Below are positions 42,436 through 50,855 of a stretch of DNA of 64,000 nt, in pieces (position 1 is the stretch's first letter; each line of letters opens with the position of its first letter). The translations under genes and the position numbers were made by a program. Under the pieces are notes generated by a model, which was not told where the DNA came from, ran no database searches, and saw only the letters and a program-made list of their open reading frames with translations. Source of the DNA: Lachnospiraceae bacterium (GTDB taxonomy: Bacteria; Bacillota; Clostridia; Lachnospirales; Bianqueaceae). The DNA lies in assembly GCA_022794035.1 (NCBI GenBank), contig JAAWDX010000005.1, forward strand, positions 124,001 to 188,000, written 5' to 3'.

Positions 42436-43296
42436 TTAGAGAGCCTTGCCGGTCAGCATTTCATAGGCCTGCAAATATTTATCAATTGTCTTGTTCACAA
42501 CCTCCTGCGGCAGTGTCCAGTTATGGTCTGTATTTTCCTTCAGCCAGTCGCGGGCAAACTGCTTGTCAAAAGAGGGCTGGCCGTGACCGGGCTCATAGCC
42601 TTCGGCCGGCCAGAAGCGAGAGCTGTCTGGCGTGAGCATTTCATCGCCGATGACAATATTGCCGGCTTCATCGAGTCCGAACTCAAATTTGGTATCAGCA
42701 ATGATGATGCCGCGGCTCAGCGCATAATCAGCGCATTTTTGATAAAGCGCGATCGTGTAGTCACGCAGCTTGGCGGCATATTCAGCCCCCTTGCCCGGAA
42801 AATATTTTTCCAGATGGGTGATGCTTTGCTCAAACGAGATATTCTCATCATGATCGCCGATTTCCGCCTTAGTGGAAGGGGTGTAGATGGGCTGCGGAAG
42901 CTTGTCGGATTCCTGCAGGCCCTCCGGCAGTGTGATGCCGCAGACGGTACCGTTTTTCTGGTAGCTGGCCCAGCCGCTTCCGGTAATATAGCCGCGCACG
43001 ATGCACTCGATGGGCAGCATGTTCAGCTTACGGCAGAGCATGCTCTTGCCTTCAAAGGCCGGCTGGCGGAAAAACTCCGGCATATCGTTTGTGTCGGCAG
43101 AGATCATGTGATTCGGCACGATATCCTTGGTCAGATCAAACCAGAACTTAGACATCTGTGTCAGCACCGTGCCCTTTTTGGTCACTTCATTATTTAAAAT
43201 CACATCAAAACAGCTGATACGGTCGGTAGCCACCATGATCAGGCTGTCGCCGTTATCATAAATTTCACGGACCTTTCCTTCTTTGATTGGTTTCAT
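42436..43296 (-). CDS. purC: Phosphoribosylaminoimidazolesuccinocarboxamide (SAICAR) synthase
   Basis: Step 8 of purine synthesis: joins CAIR and aspartate using ATP. The 286-residue form matches the longer bacterial and yeast-like version. Signatures include GKVREIYDNGDSLIMVATDR, IECIVRGYITGSGW and the ATP/metal motif IIIADTKFEFG. It is transcribed in the same direction as the AICAR transformylase and IMP cyclohydrolase genes, but an alkylation repair gene on the other strand lies between. It has its own GAGG site and likely its own promoter. Confidence 0.95.
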   Translation of the reverse strand: MKPIKEGKVREIYDNGDSLIMVATDRISCFDVILNNEVTKKGTVLTQMSKFWFDLTKDIVPNHMISADTNDMPEFFRQPAFEGKSMLCRKLNMLPIECIVRGYITGSGWASYQKNGTVCGITLPEGLQESDKLPQPIYTPSTKAEIGDHDENISFEQSITHLEKYFPGKGAEYAAKLRDYTIALYQKCADYALSRGIIIADTKFEFGLDEAGNIVIGDEMLTPDSSRFWPAEGYEPGHGQPSFDKQFARDWLKENTDHNWTLPQEVVNKTIDKYLQAYEMLTGKAL

Positions 43297-43340
43297 TTCA
43301 AATACCTCATCATCTAAAATTTTGCAAAGGAGTATAACTG

Positions 43341-44045
43341 GTGAAAAATTACATAGAAAAGCGGCTTTTTGAATTGCAGGATACGGCCTATCGGGACTTT
43401 CACAGCAGACTGATCCCTACAATCAGCCCCGATAGAATTATCGGCGTGCGCACACCGGCGCTGAGAAAGCTGGCCAAGGAGCTGATCAAGGATCCGTACA
43501 TTGCAGAGTTCCTGCAGGACCTGCCGCATTCGTATTATGATGAAAATACGCTGCACGCCCTCCTGATTTCAGAGCTTAAGGACTATGCGCTGTGCCTGCA
43601 GGAGTTAGACCGTTTCCTTCCCTATGTGGATAACTGGGCCACCTGCGATATCATGTCGCCCAAGATCTTCAAAAAGCACCTGCCGGAGCTTATCCCGGTG
43701 GTAGAGAGCTGGATCAGAAGCTCACATCCCTATACGATTCGTTTTGGCCTTGTCATGCTCATGAGCTTCTATCTGGACGAAGCCTTCCGCCCGGAATACC
43801 TGACTCTCGCAGCATCTGCCGTCTCCGAAGAGTACTATGTGAAGATGGCGGTCGCCTGGTACTTTGCTACAGCACTGGCCAAGCAGTACGAGGCGACGAT
43901 TCCTTACATCGAGCAGCAGAAGCTGCCAAAATGGACGCATAACAAAGCCATTCAAAAGGCGATCGAGAGCTACCGCATCACAGCCGATCAAAAAGCATAC
44001 TTAAGGACCCTTAAGCTTAGTGGTGGAATAACCGAAGTCCGGTGA
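43341..44045 (+). CDS. DNA alkylation repair protein (AlkD-like HEAT repeat)
   Basis: A 234-residue all-helical protein of the AlkD/AlkC glycosylase family, which removes bulky or cationic alkylated bases without base flipping. Family traits are [26 protein letters not shown], and the catalytic-cleft region [12 protein letters not shown] followed by [21 protein letters not shown] start at 43341 with AAAGGAG upstream. It is on the opposite strand to the flanking purine genes and overlaps the end of the AICAR transformylase gene by 29 bp. Confidence 0.9.
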   Translation: MKNYIEKRLFELQDTAYRDFHSRLIPTISPDRIIGVRTPALRKLAKELIKDPYIAEFLQDLPHSYYDENTLHALLISELKDYALCLQELDRFLPYVDNWATCDIMSPKIFKKHLPELIPVVESWIRSSHPYTIRFGLVMLMSFYLDEAFRPEYLTLAASAVSEEYYVKMAVAWYFATALAKQYEATIPYIEQQKLPKWTHNKAIQKAIESYRITADQKAYLRTLKLSGGITEVR

Positions 44046-45195
44046 AGGACATTACCATATTATGCTTGTCGCAGGCAGCGATCACATTGTCATCGCGCAC
44101 AGAGCCGCCCGGCTCAGCTACATATTGGACGCCGCTCTTGAAGGCGCGCTCAATATTATCGCCAAAGGGGAAGAAGGCATCGGAGCCAAGGGCTACGCCG
44201 GTAAGCTGATCAAGCCAGGCGCGTTTTTCCTCACGGGTGAATACAGGCGGTTTTTCTTTAAATGTATTTTCCCATACGCCGTCAGCAAGGATGTCCATGT
44301 ACTCCTCGCCGATATAAAGATCAATGGCATTATCACGGTCCGCACGGCCGATGTGGTCAACAAACTGCAGATTCAAAACCTGGGGAGCCTGCCGCAGCCA
44401 CCAGTTGTCTGCCTTGGTTCCCGCCAGGCGGGTACAATGGATGCGGGACTGCTGTCCGGCGCCGATGCCGATGGCTTGGCCGTCTTTTACGTAGCACACA
44501 GAATTGGACTGCGTGTATTTGAGCGTAATCATGGCGATGGCCAGATCGATCTTAGCGCTGTCCGGCAGCTCTTTGTTTTGCGTAACAATATTGCTGAAAA
44601 AGTTTTCGTCGATTTTGAGTTCGTTGCGGCCCTGCTCGAAGGTGATGCCGAAGACCTGCTTGCGCTCAAGGGGAGCAGGACGGTAGGCAGGATCAATTTC
44701 CAGTACGCAGTAATTGCCACCCTTTTTCTTTTGCAGAAGCTCCAGTGCCTTGGGCTCATAGCCGGGCGCGATCACGCCGTCGGAGACCTCACGCTTGATG
44801 AGGCGGGCCGTGGGCACATCGCATACATCAGACAAAGCGATAAAATCACCGAAGGAAGACATGCGGTCTGCACCGCGGGCCCGGGCATAGGCGCAGGAGA
44901 GGGGCGAGAAGGTCTTGACATCCTCCACCCAGTAGATTTTTTTAAGCGTGTCAGTGAGCGGCAGACCGACAGCGGCGCCGGCCGGAGATACATGCTTAAA
45001 TGAGGTAGCAGCAGGAAGGCCGCTGACGGCTTTGAGCTCTGTTACCAGCTGCCAGCCGTTCAAGGCATCAAGCAGATTGATATAGCCGGGACGGCCGCAG
45101 AGCACTTTAATAGGCAGATCAGAGCCATCCTCCATAAAAATGCGGGATGGCTTCTGGTTGGGATTGCAGCCATATTTTAATTGCATTTCATTCAT
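44017..45195 (-). CDS. AICAR transformylase, stand-alone (PurH C-terminal type)
   Basis: A 392-residue enzyme corresponding to the C-terminal formyltransferase of bifunctional PurH, using 10-formyltetrahydrofolate to formylate AICAR. It opens [16 protein letters not shown], the same as the AICARFT domain. Catalytic Lys and His are in [13 protein letters not shown]. The C-terminus has the usual GSDAFFPF and [13 protein letters not shown] boxes ([17 protein letters not shown]). The IMP cyclohydrolase (MGS-like) domain is missing; the neighbour upstream supplies that step. It is 14 bp downstream of the PurO-type gene and shares its riboswitch. Confidence 0.94.
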   Translation of the reverse strand: MNEMQLKYGCNPNQKPSRIFMEDGSDLPIKVLCGRPGYINLLDALNGWQLVTELKAVSGLPAATSFKHVSPAGAAVGLPLTDTLKKIYWVEDVKTFSPLSCAYARARGADRMSSFGDFIALSDVCDVPTARLIKREVSDGVIAPGYEPKALELLQKKKGGNYCVLEIDPAYRPAPLERKQVFGITFEQGRNELKIDENFFSNIVTQNKELPDSAKIDLAIAMITLKYTQSNSVCYVKDGQAIGIGAGQQSRIHCTRLAGTKADNWWLRQAPQVLNLQFVDHIGRADRDNAIDLYIGEEYMDILADGVWENTFKEKPPVFTREEKRAWLDQLTGVALGSDAFFPFGDNIERAFKSGVQYVAEPGGSVRDDNVIAACDKHNMVMSFTGLRLFHH

Positions 45196-45209
45196 GGTGA
45201 AAATCCTCC

Positions 45210-45923
45210 TTAGTGATGTTTATTGATAATCCGTGTCTCATAGGAGCCGGTTTCAATATCGATAAAGCGGACGAACAGAGAAATTTTATTGTCTTCGTTC
45301 AGGCTGTTCCAAAGCAGCTGGGTAAAATCATCCAGATCATTGGGAATGGAGATCAGCTCAGGCTCGCCCTCAAAGCTGGGCAGCGGGTTGCCGTCGCCCT
45401 GATAGGTATGAATAAAATGTCCCTCGCCGGGCTTAGCGTTGTTATAAGTAAAGGTATGGCGCAGGCAGGAGGACGGATCTCCGTTATCGCTTTTTAAGAT
45501 TGACATAGCGTAATGATACCGTCCGCCTTCGATATGCATGATACCAGAGATGCGGGGGGTATAATTAGGAGCATCCGGCTCAAATTCGCGGGTGCGCAGC
45601 GCCTGCTCGAAGGTGAATTGATTGTCCATGTATTCATAGATGGTATCGGTCTGATCGCCGTTGGTGACGATGGTTTTGTTGCCGAGCACGCGGACCGGCG
45701 CATAGATGACAAGGCTGGGATCGGTGAGCTTGGCCGGGTCAAAGGCCTGTGTACGGATGCCCTCGCCGTCCTCTACAAAGATGCGGTTGCGGCTGTTTTC
45801 GCTGCGGCCCATAATAAAATAGGCGGTCACGGCCTTGCTGCCATCCGCGCTGCGGCCGATAATGATGCCGCGGCCGGGATAGGAATTATTTTGAAGCTCT
45901 TGGTCAATAGATCGTAATTGCAT
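45210..45923 (-). CDS. IMP cyclohydrolase, PurO-like (PF07826 type)
   Basis: A 237-residue protein of the IMP cyclohydrolase-like family first known as archaeal PurO, which closes FAICAR to IMP. The N-terminal [16 protein letters not shown] and [15 protein letters not shown] are family signatures. Found beside the stand-alone AICAR transformylase, it completes the last two purine steps that bifunctional PurH performs in most bacteria. AGGAGG precedes the ATG. Expression begins at the ZTP riboswitch upstream. Confidence 0.9.
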   Translation of the reverse strand: MQLRSIDQELQNNSYPGRGIIIGRSADGSKAVTAYFIMGRSENSRNRIFVEDGEGIRTQAFDPAKLTDPSLVIYAPVRVLGNKTIVTNGDQTDTIYEYMDNQFTFEQALRTREFEPDAPNYTPRISGIMHIEGGRYHYAMSILKSDNGDPSSCLRHTFTYNNAKPGEGHFIHTYQGDGNPLPSFEGEPELISIPNDLDDFTQLLWNSLNEDNKISLFVRFIDIETGSYETRIINKHH

Positions 45924-45953
45924 GAGATCCTCCTTATAGTATGATAATGAAAT

Positions 45954-46131
45954 AAAAAAACAGCATCGCAGTAGGATGAGTACTCGGTGCTGCCCAGACG
46001 GTCGGCCTAGCTTTGAAAGGCAGCATCTAAGGCACAGCCTTCAAAGGTTGCCGGCACTGCCGGCAAATACGGCCGTCTGCTTCCCGGTGGTATCCCACCT
46101 TATTTCCGTCAGTCACAGAGGCCCTAAGTTT
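45954..46131 (-). promoter_or_regulatory. ZTP (pfl) riboswitch with terminator
   Basis: On the minus strand the 5' part reads GGGCCTCTGTGACTGACGG, then GTGGGATACCACCGGGAAGC, and after an extended GCCGGCAGTGCCGGC insertion, GCCGACCGTCTGGGCAGC. These are the conserved CGxGACUGxCGGA, CCACCGGGxAGC and CCGxCUGGGCA elements of the pfl class. The final element overlaps the 5' arm of a terminator (CAGCA..TGCTG, 45961-45992) followed by seven T. Ligand binding would prevent termination. ZTP and ZMP are derivatives of AICAR, the substrate of the gene it controls. Confidence 0.93.
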
Positions 46132-46137
46132 GGTTTC

Positions 46138-46166
46138 ATCATATCATTTTAAGGAAGCGCTGTCAA
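46138..46166 (-). promoter_or_regulatory. Promoter of the riboswitch-purO operon
   Basis: Minus strand: TTGACA (complement of 46161-46166), 17-bp spacer, TATGAT (complement of 46138-46143). The transcript would start within a few bases of the riboswitch 5' end. Confidence 0.8.
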
Positions 46167-46228
46167 TCAAAAGCGCAGGAAAATTCTGCGGTCCGATAAC
46201 TAACAAATATAAAGTATTTTATTTTAGA

Positions 46229-46264
46229 ATATACCTTGACAGATGAGGTATATAAGAATATAAT
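46229..46264 (+). promoter_or_regulatory. PadR operon promoter with embedded palindrome
   Basis: TTGACA (46236-46241), 17-bp spacer, TATAAT (46259-46264), a perfect consensus. ATATACC (46229-46235) and GGTATAT (46247-46253) form a palindrome around the -35 box, well placed for repression by the PadR protein encoded just downstream. Confidence 0.82.
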
Positions 46265-46300
46265 AGCGGCATCAGAATGAAGAGGAGAACGGAGGAGCCT

Positions 46301-46636
46301 ATGTCGATTACATCGGATCTAATCCGGGGGCATACCGATACAATTATATTATCTCACTTAATACAGGGAGATAGCTATGGATATCAGATCAATAAGGCCA
46401 TCGGACAAAAAACCAATGAGCAGTATGAACTAAAAGAAGCTACGCTCTATACGGCGTTCCGGCGTCTGGAGCAGGCCGGCTATATCTATTCATACTGGGG
46501 CGATGAAGCGGTCGGCGCCAGGCGGCGCTACTATTCTATCACCAAGGAAGGCAGAGCCGCATATCAAAAGCTGAAAAGCGAATGGGAGGAAGCCAAACAA
46601 ATTATTGATAAGCTATTAGTGGAGGCAGAAAAGTAG
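46301..46636 (+). CDS. PadR family transcriptional regulator
   Basis: A 111-residue winged-helix repressor. The PadR signature spans HTDTIILSHLIQGDSYGYQI and continues to ATLYTAFRRLEQAGYI and RRRYYSITKEG. The C-terminal helix (about residues 85-111) should mediate dimerisation. The ATG at 46301 follows GGAGGA; an upstream in-frame ATG at 46277 lacks a site. It heads a three-gene operon with DUF1700-like and DUF4097 membrane proteins, an arrangement known for envelope-stress or lantibiotic-response units. Confidence 0.92.
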   Translation: MSITSDLIRGHTDTIILSHLIQGDSYGYQINKAIGQKTNEQYELKEATLYTAFRRLEQAGYIYSYWGDEAVGARRRYYSITKEGRAAYQKLKSEWEEAKQIIDKLLVEAEK

Positions 46637-47284
46637 ATGGAGAGAAAATTAAGAGAATACATGGATCACCTGTTTGCACAGGCAAAGCCCACCCGCAGCA
46701 CCGTTGAGCTCAAAGAAGAAATGCTGCAGAATCTCATCGAGAAATATCATGATCTTCTTGCCGAGGGAAAAAGCGAGGAGGCGGCGTATAATATAGCCAT
46801 AGCCAGTGTCGGCGATATTTCAGAACTATTAAAACAGATTAAAGAGGAGGAAAATCAAATGCCGCGTTATACGGAAGAACAGATCGAACAGAGCAGAAGG
46901 CGCTCCGCCCTTTGCGTATCCATTGCCGTGATGCTGTATATTTTATGTGTGATACCGGTGATTATCTGGGAAGAGTATGGCGTGATCGCCATGTTTGTCA
47001 TGGTAGCCATCGCAACCGGCCTGCTTATCTACAACAACATGACCAAGCTGAGCTACAAAAAGAGCGACGATTCCGTGGTGGAGGAGTTCAAGGAGTGGCA
47101 GGATCAGAGCAGCGACCAGAAAAAGCTCTACAAAGCCATCAAGGGGGCGATCACAAGCCTTGTGGTCGTGGTCTATATCGTAGTCAGCTTTACCACGCAT
47201 GCCTGGCATATTACCTGGGTCATATTTTTGATCGGAGCTGCGATTGAAAATGTGGTGAAGGCCATTTTTGAATTAAAGCAGTAA
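46637..47284 (+). CDS. DUF1700-like membrane protein
   Basis: A 215-residue protein. The first 70 residues are a helical permease-prefix domain (TVELKEEMLQNLIEKYHDL, EEAAYNIAIASVGD) of the DUF1700 type. Four hydrophobic segments follow between about residues 90 and 205. These proteins usually sit between a PadR repressor and a DUF4097 protein, as here; no activity is known. It begins one base after the PadR stop. Confidence 0.83.
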   Translation: MERKLREYMDHLFAQAKPTRSTVELKEEMLQNLIEKYHDLLAEGKSEEAAYNIAIASVGDISELLKQIKEEENQMPRYTEEQIEQSRRRSALCVSIAVMLYILCVIPVIIWEEYGVIAMFVMVAIATGLLIYNNMTKLSYKKSDDSVVEEFKEWQDQSSDQKKLYKAIKGAITSLVVVVYIVVSFTTHAWHITWVIFLIGAAIENVVKAIFELKQ

Positions 47285-47291
47285 ATAGGAG

Positions 47292-47313
47292 CATTTTGCC
47301 GCCGTGCGGCAAA
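47292..47313. repeat. REP-like palindrome, intergenic copy
   Basis: TTTGCCGC (47295-47302) and GCGGCAAA (47306-47313) form a perfect 8-bp inverted repeat around CGT. The 19 bases 47292-47310 are identical to 5987-6005. It lies in the 42-bp gap between the DUF1700 and DUF4097 genes. Confidence 0.6.
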
Positions 47314-47326
47314 GAAAGGGGAAGCT

Positions 47327-48106
47327 ATGAAAAGTTCGACGATTGTAAGAATCGTATTATGGTCGCTTGTGGCGGTCATCCTCACCGGCATTCTGGCATG
47401 GGGGATTGGCTTTAAGAGCGGATTTGGCTGGCCGTGGCATTTTGGCGGCGATGGCAGCGGATATACGTCCGGTGAGGCTAGCTTTGATGCATCAGAGATT
47501 GATGAGGTGCAGGTGGAATGGGTGAGCGGCAAGCTGATCATTGAAGAAGGTACGCAGATCTCATTTAAGGAAGAGGCCAGTCACAGTCTGGATGAGGATG
47601 AACAGGTCAGCTACCGGGTGGACGGCCGTAAGCTGATTATCCGTGAATATAGAAGAACTGTTTGGTTCGGCAATACGCCGAGCAAGGATCTGTATCTGAC
47701 GCTGCCGCAGGAGCTGCGGAAGCTGGATCTGGAAGTGGTTTCGGCTGATGTGACGATGACGGGTAAATTTACGCTGGATGAGCTGGACATGGAAGGGGTC
47801 TCCGGGCGCTGGCAGGTGAATGAGGTAAGCTGCCGCACAGTGGATATCGAGTCGGTCAGCGGAAATTTTGAGGTGACGATCGGAGAGATGCCGGATAAAA
47901 TTGATATGGATACTGTGAGCGGTGATCTGGTTTTATACCTGCCGGAGAATGAGGGCTTTACGGCTGAGGTCGATGGCGTGAGCGGCGATCTGAGCAGTGA
48001 GTTTGCGACGGTGAGCGAGAAAAAACGTCAGATTTATGGCAATGGAAGGACGGAGATTGACGGCGATACCGTGAGCGGCGACATCGAGATCAGAAAACGC
48101 CGATAA
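47327..48106 (+). CDS. DUF4097 family beta-strand repeat protein
   Basis: A 259-residue protein with one N-terminal membrane segment (IVLWSLVAVILTGILAW) and a right-handed beta-solenoid of repeating short strands. Characteristic is the recurrence of V(S/D)G-x-L/I elements: WVSGKLIIEE, MEGVSGRWQV, ESVSGNFEV, DTVSGDLVL, DGVSGDLSS and DTVSGDIEI. It probably faces the outside. Third gene of the PadR operon; the function of the family is unknown. Confidence 0.87.
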   Translation: MKSSTIVRIVLWSLVAVILTGILAWGIGFKSGFGWPWHFGGDGSGYTSGEASFDASEIDEVQVEWVSGKLIIEEGTQISFKEEASHSLDEDEQVSYRVDGRKLIIREYRRTVWFGNTPSKDLYLTLPQELRKLDLEVVSADVTMTGKFTLDELDMEGVSGRWQVNEVSCRTVDIESVSGNFEVTIGEMPDKIDMDTVSGDLVLYLPENEGFTAEVDGVSGDLSSEFATVSEKKRQIYGNGRTEIDGDTVSGDIEIRKRR

Positions 48107-48132
48107 GCCTTTACAAAAACTTGAAAAAAGGG

Positions 48133-48161
48133 TTGACACGGAGAGTGTCCTGTGTTAATAT
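48133..48161 (+). promoter_or_regulatory. tRNA-Leu promoter
   Basis: TTGACA (48133-48138), 17-bp spacer, TAATAT (48156-48161), 40 bp before the mature tRNA. Confidence 0.78.
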
Positions 48162-48201
48162 AGTAAACGTCCTTGCGAGAGCACCTCGCGAGGATGGTTA
48201 A

Positions 48202-48285
48202 GCGGATGTGGCGGAACTGGCAGACGCGCTAGATTCAGGTTCTAGTGATAGCAATATCATGGGGGTTCGAGTCCCTTCATCCGCA
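48202..48285 (+). tRNA. tRNA-Leu (CAG anticodon)
   Basis: An 84-nt class II tRNA with a long variable arm. The acceptor stem is GCGGATG/CATCCGC with discriminator A. The anticodon stem CTAGA/TCTAG frames the loop TTCAGGT, giving anticodon CAG. The T-loop GGTTCGAGTCC is standard. No CCA is encoded. Confidence 0.95.
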
Positions 48286-48288
48286 GTG

Positions 48289-48332
48289 AATAAGACGGTG
48301 ATTCTCTACAGGAGTTGTCGTCTTATTTTATA
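48289..48332 (+). terminator. Terminator after tRNA-Leu
   Basis: AATAAGACG (48289-48297) pairs with CGTCTTATT (48319-48327), followed by TTATATTTT. Confidence 0.75.
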
Positions 48333-48368
48333 TTTTACAGGATATGAAGAGTAGAAAGGAGAACTACT

Positions 48369-48524
48369 ATGAAGTATGTGTGTGACGTATGCGGATGGGA
48401 ATATGATGAGGAAGCTGGATATCCGGAGGGCGGCATCGAGCCCGGAACCAAATGGGAGGATCTTCCGGAAGACTTTGCATGCCCGCTGTGCTCAGTAGGC
48501 AAGGATCAGTTTTCAGAGGCATAA
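48369..48524 (+). CDS. Rubredoxin
   Basis: A 51-residue one-iron electron carrier with the two knuckles [12 protein letters not shown] and [12 protein letters not shown]. The four Cys (residues 5, 8, 38 and 41) bind one Fe. The spacing and the intervening Tyr, Pro and Trp ([12 protein letters not shown]) are those of classic rubredoxins. AAGGAG precedes its ATG. It has its own position between tRNA-Leu and a large hairpin; electron partners (for example rubrerythrin) are not in view. It fits an anaerobe. Confidence 0.96.
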   Translation: MKYVCDVCGWEYDEEAGYPEGGIEPGTKWEDLPEDFACPLCSVGKDQFSEA

Positions 48525-48550
48525 TAAAGAAATAAAAGCAGACGCAGAGA

Positions 48551-48637
48551 AACGCTATGATGCACAGATGATACGCACCCTCTTTACTAGATTGTCCAGT
48601 GAAGAGAGTACGTATCATGGATCATAGCGTTTTTTAT
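48551..48637 (+). terminator. Long three-tier hairpin after rubredoxin
   Basis: Nested stems: AACGCTATGAT (48551-48561) with ATCATAGCGTT (48621-48631); ATGATACG (48568-48575) with CGTATCAT (48611-48618); and CTCTTTACT with AGTGAAGAG inside. It is followed by TTTTTATT. At 81 nt it is unusually long for a terminator and resembles the folded end of a small mobile element. Confidence 0.65.
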
Positions 48638-48730
48638 TGTGCCGTACGGGGAGAATCGGAAAGCCTTTCAGATATCAATAGCGCGGCAGATTAAGTCTTG
48701 ATAAGGATGTACCATTGTGGATTGCCAACA

Positions 48731-48764
48731 TATAATAAATTGACTCTAAACTGCAAATAGAGTC
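48731..48764 (+). promoter_or_regulatory. Possible promoter and leader hairpin of the VWA gene
   Basis: TATAAT at 48731-48736 with no good -35 at 16-18 bp. GACTCTA (48742-48748) and TAGAGTC (48758-48764) form a 7-bp hairpin in the leader. The context CATATAATA resembles a sporulation sigma -10 (CATAnnnTA), which I cannot confirm. Confidence 0.3.
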
Positions 48765-48793
48765 GATTGATTGTATAGAAAGGAGATTCATTT

Positions 48794-50167
48794 ATGGGAG
48801 TAGTAACAGCGAATAAAGAGCTTTCTGCCTCGGATATTGAATGCGGCGGAATATTTAAAATCACACTTTCGATGGCGGCCGGACCGGACATCGTGTCAAA
48901 CCCGACGGATATTGTGCTGATATTGGACCGTTCCACAAGCATGGCCGGCAGTCCGCTTGCCAATTTGAAAAATGGAGCAAAGAAATTTATTGAGATTATC
49001 TATGAGGCGACGGACGGCGGTCCGGATGGACAAATCGGATATGGGAGCCGCATAGGAATTGTGAGCTTTGCCAGTGTGGCCACGCAGGATACGCAGCTGA
49101 TAACCTCTGTGGCAGATTTGGATGAAGCGGTAGATGCCCTGTCTGCCGGCGGATCTACGAATCATGAGGATGCATTCATAAAGGCATTAGAGCTGTTTGA
49201 TCCGCAGTCTGCAAATCAAAAGGTAATGGTCATGTTTACAGATGGGGAAACAACGGCAGGAGGAAATCCGGTGCCTGTTACCACGCAGGCAAAGGCAGAA
49301 GGGATTACGATTTATTGTATAGGACTTTCGGGGTCCGGCGGGATCGATGAGGCGGCGCTGGACGCATGGGCATCGCAGCCGGCCTCCGCATATGTAGCCA
49401 TCACTCCTGATGATGAGGAGCTTGAAAAAATTTTTGAGGATCTGGCCCGGAATATCGTAAAACCCGGGGCGACGGGAATTGAAATAAAGGAAACGGTTAA
49501 TTCGTGTTTTAAAATAATCTCCATCACGGCGCCGCAGGTCGGAACGGCCATGATTGTAAATGCCAATTCGCTGGAATGGAAAATCTCTGAGCTTGGCGTA
49601 GATCATTCGGAAGCAGCTGAGCTTGAATTTACAGTACAGCATGTTGGCGGATGCACGGGGAGCGTGGAGGTGAATGAGAGCATCACGTATAGTGATAATG
49701 AAAACAATCATGTTGTATTTCCATCACCAACGATAGAAGTGACCTGCGAAACGGTTGTTATCCCTGAGGAATGTCCGCAGCCTGTGGAAATCTGCATTGA
49801 AGGCTGTAAGGATTCGGTTGAGTTTAATGCGGGGGAGGTTGCCCTTGAGTCATTGGGAAGAATTCTGCAGCTCGATGTAACACTCCGAAGCGTTTGTCCT
49901 GGAAAAAGAGTTGCGCTTGCCATTATTTTAACGGAAGAAAATGCATGCGGCGAGGAGGTTTCCTGCGGCCTGAAAACTCTTACGGTTCCAGCGCATCATC
50001 AGGATAGCTGCCGTGATGTTACGGTGCGGTGCATTAAATTTGTTCTTCCGGAAGAAAGCGGCATGACATCCTGTCAGTGCTCGCTTTGTCCAAAGAGAAA
50101 GATCAAAGCGAAGATGATAGCCAACTATATAGACAGCGATTTTAGCTGCTGCTCGGCTATCAGCTGA
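48794..50167 (+). CDS. VWA-domain protein with Cys-rich C-terminus, no signal peptide
   Basis: A 457-residue protein. A von Willebrand A domain covers about residues 35-215, with a complete MIDAS: DRSTSM (Asp45, Ser47, Ser49), a conserved Thr in GGSTNHED and Asp in FTDGETT. A beta domain (about 225-320) follows, then a C-terminal region with over a dozen Cys (PEECPQPVEICIEGCKD, SGMTSCQCSLCPKRK, FSCCSAIS). There is no leader peptide or membrane segment. Cys-rich cytoplasm-made proteins of this kind are found among spore-coat or exosporium components, which is only a suggestion. Good ribosome binding site; ends overlap the GNAT gene by 8 bp. Confidence 0.75.
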   Translation: MGVVTANKELSASDIECGGIFKITLSMAAGPDIVSNPTDIVLILDRSTSMAGSPLANLKNGAKKFIEIIYEATDGGPDGQIGYGSRIGIVSFASVATQDTQLITSVADLDEAVDALSAGGSTNHEDAFIKALELFDPQSANQKVMVMFTDGETTAGGNPVPVTTQAKAEGITIYCIGLSGSGGIDEAALDAWASQPASAYVAITPDDEELEKIFEDLARNIVKPGATGIEIKETVNSCFKIISITAPQVGTAMIVNANSLEWKISELGVDHSEAAELEFTVQHVGGCTGSVEVNESITYSDNENNHVVFPSPTIEVTCETVVIPEECPQPVEICIEGCKDSVEFNAGEVALESLGRILQLDVTLRSVCPGKRVALAIILTEENACGEEVSCGLKTLTVPAHHQDSCRDVTVRCIKFVLPEESGMTSCQCSLCPKRKIKAKMIANYIDSDFSCCSAIS

Positions 50168-50705
50168 GACTGGTTTTAGCTATAAAATTGATGAAGGTCT
50201 CTGGACAGAGCTCATAGTCAACTGAGGATTGCAGCTCGCCCAGCTGATCGCGCCAAGCATTTTCACGGATCCGAACTTTCCGAAACCCGAGCGCTTCATA
50301 TACATGCTGCGCCCGGGTGTTTTTTAGATTGGTGTCTAAAATGATCCTTTGGTATCCCATATCCTGAAAAAGTGAATCGATGAGCATGCTCAGAAACAGT
50401 CTGCCATAGCCTCGGTTCTGCTTGCTGAAATCGCAGATTTTAATGCCAATTTCAGCAGTATAGCTGCCTATATTGCGATAATTCATTTCTCCTATGGGGC
50501 AGTGATCCAGCTCTAAGATGAGTCTTCGGTGGATGTCATCGGCATCATGGCTGATTTTTTCGGTAATTTGCGCCGGCATTTCTCCGGTCCCATTGGGAAA
50601 TCCGGCATGGGCCATCACCTTGCCGTCGTTCCACCAGGCTGATAGCTGCTGAGCATCAGAGGCACAGGCATTTCGGATCGTCAGATTTTTATATTGTAAA
50701 TACAT
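50160..50705 (-). CDS. GNAT family acetyltransferase (RimJ-like)
   Basis: A 181-residue single-domain GNAT of the RimJ/RimL-like group. The acetyl-CoA loop appears as FSKQNRGYGRLFLSM, preceded by AEIGIKICD and followed by the conserved tail NTRAQHVYEALGFRKV. The target may be a small molecule or a protein N-terminus. AAGGAG is well placed. It is convergent with the VWA gene. Confidence 0.85.
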   Translation of the reverse strand: MYLQYKNLTIRNACASDAQQLSAWWNDGKVMAHAGFPNGTGEMPAQITEKISHDADDIHRRLILELDHCPIGEMNYRNIGSYTAEIGIKICDFSKQNRGYGRLFLSMLIDSLFQDMGYQRIILDTNLKNTRAQHVYEALGFRKVRIRENAWRDQLGELQSSVDYELCPETFINFIAKTSLS

Positions 50706-50796
50706 AAGGCACTCTCCTTTTTATTTATAACTATAGCGGGGGACAGGCAAAAAAGCAATGCGGCAATCGGATATAGCAGATCTGTCCCTACATCTC

Positions 50797-50825
50797 TTGA
50801 AGAAGACGTCATAATAGGATATACT
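50797..50825 (+). promoter_or_regulatory. Promoter upstream of the 641-residue protein
   Basis: TTGAAG (50797-50802), 17-bp spacer, TATACT (50820-50825), 31 bp upstream of the ATG. Confidence 0.6.
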
Positions 50826-50855
50826 TAGCCCAATCAGCGACAAAGGAGAAATCAT

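Noticed and set aside
42412..43197. A 261-codon frame opposite purC
   Set aside because: Antisense shadow of a clear purine gene, no start signal and no family resemblance.
44062..45003. A 313-codon frame opposite the AICAR transformylase
   Set aside because: It is fully inside a well recognised gene, has no protein-like motif, and arises from the codon bias of the opposite strand.
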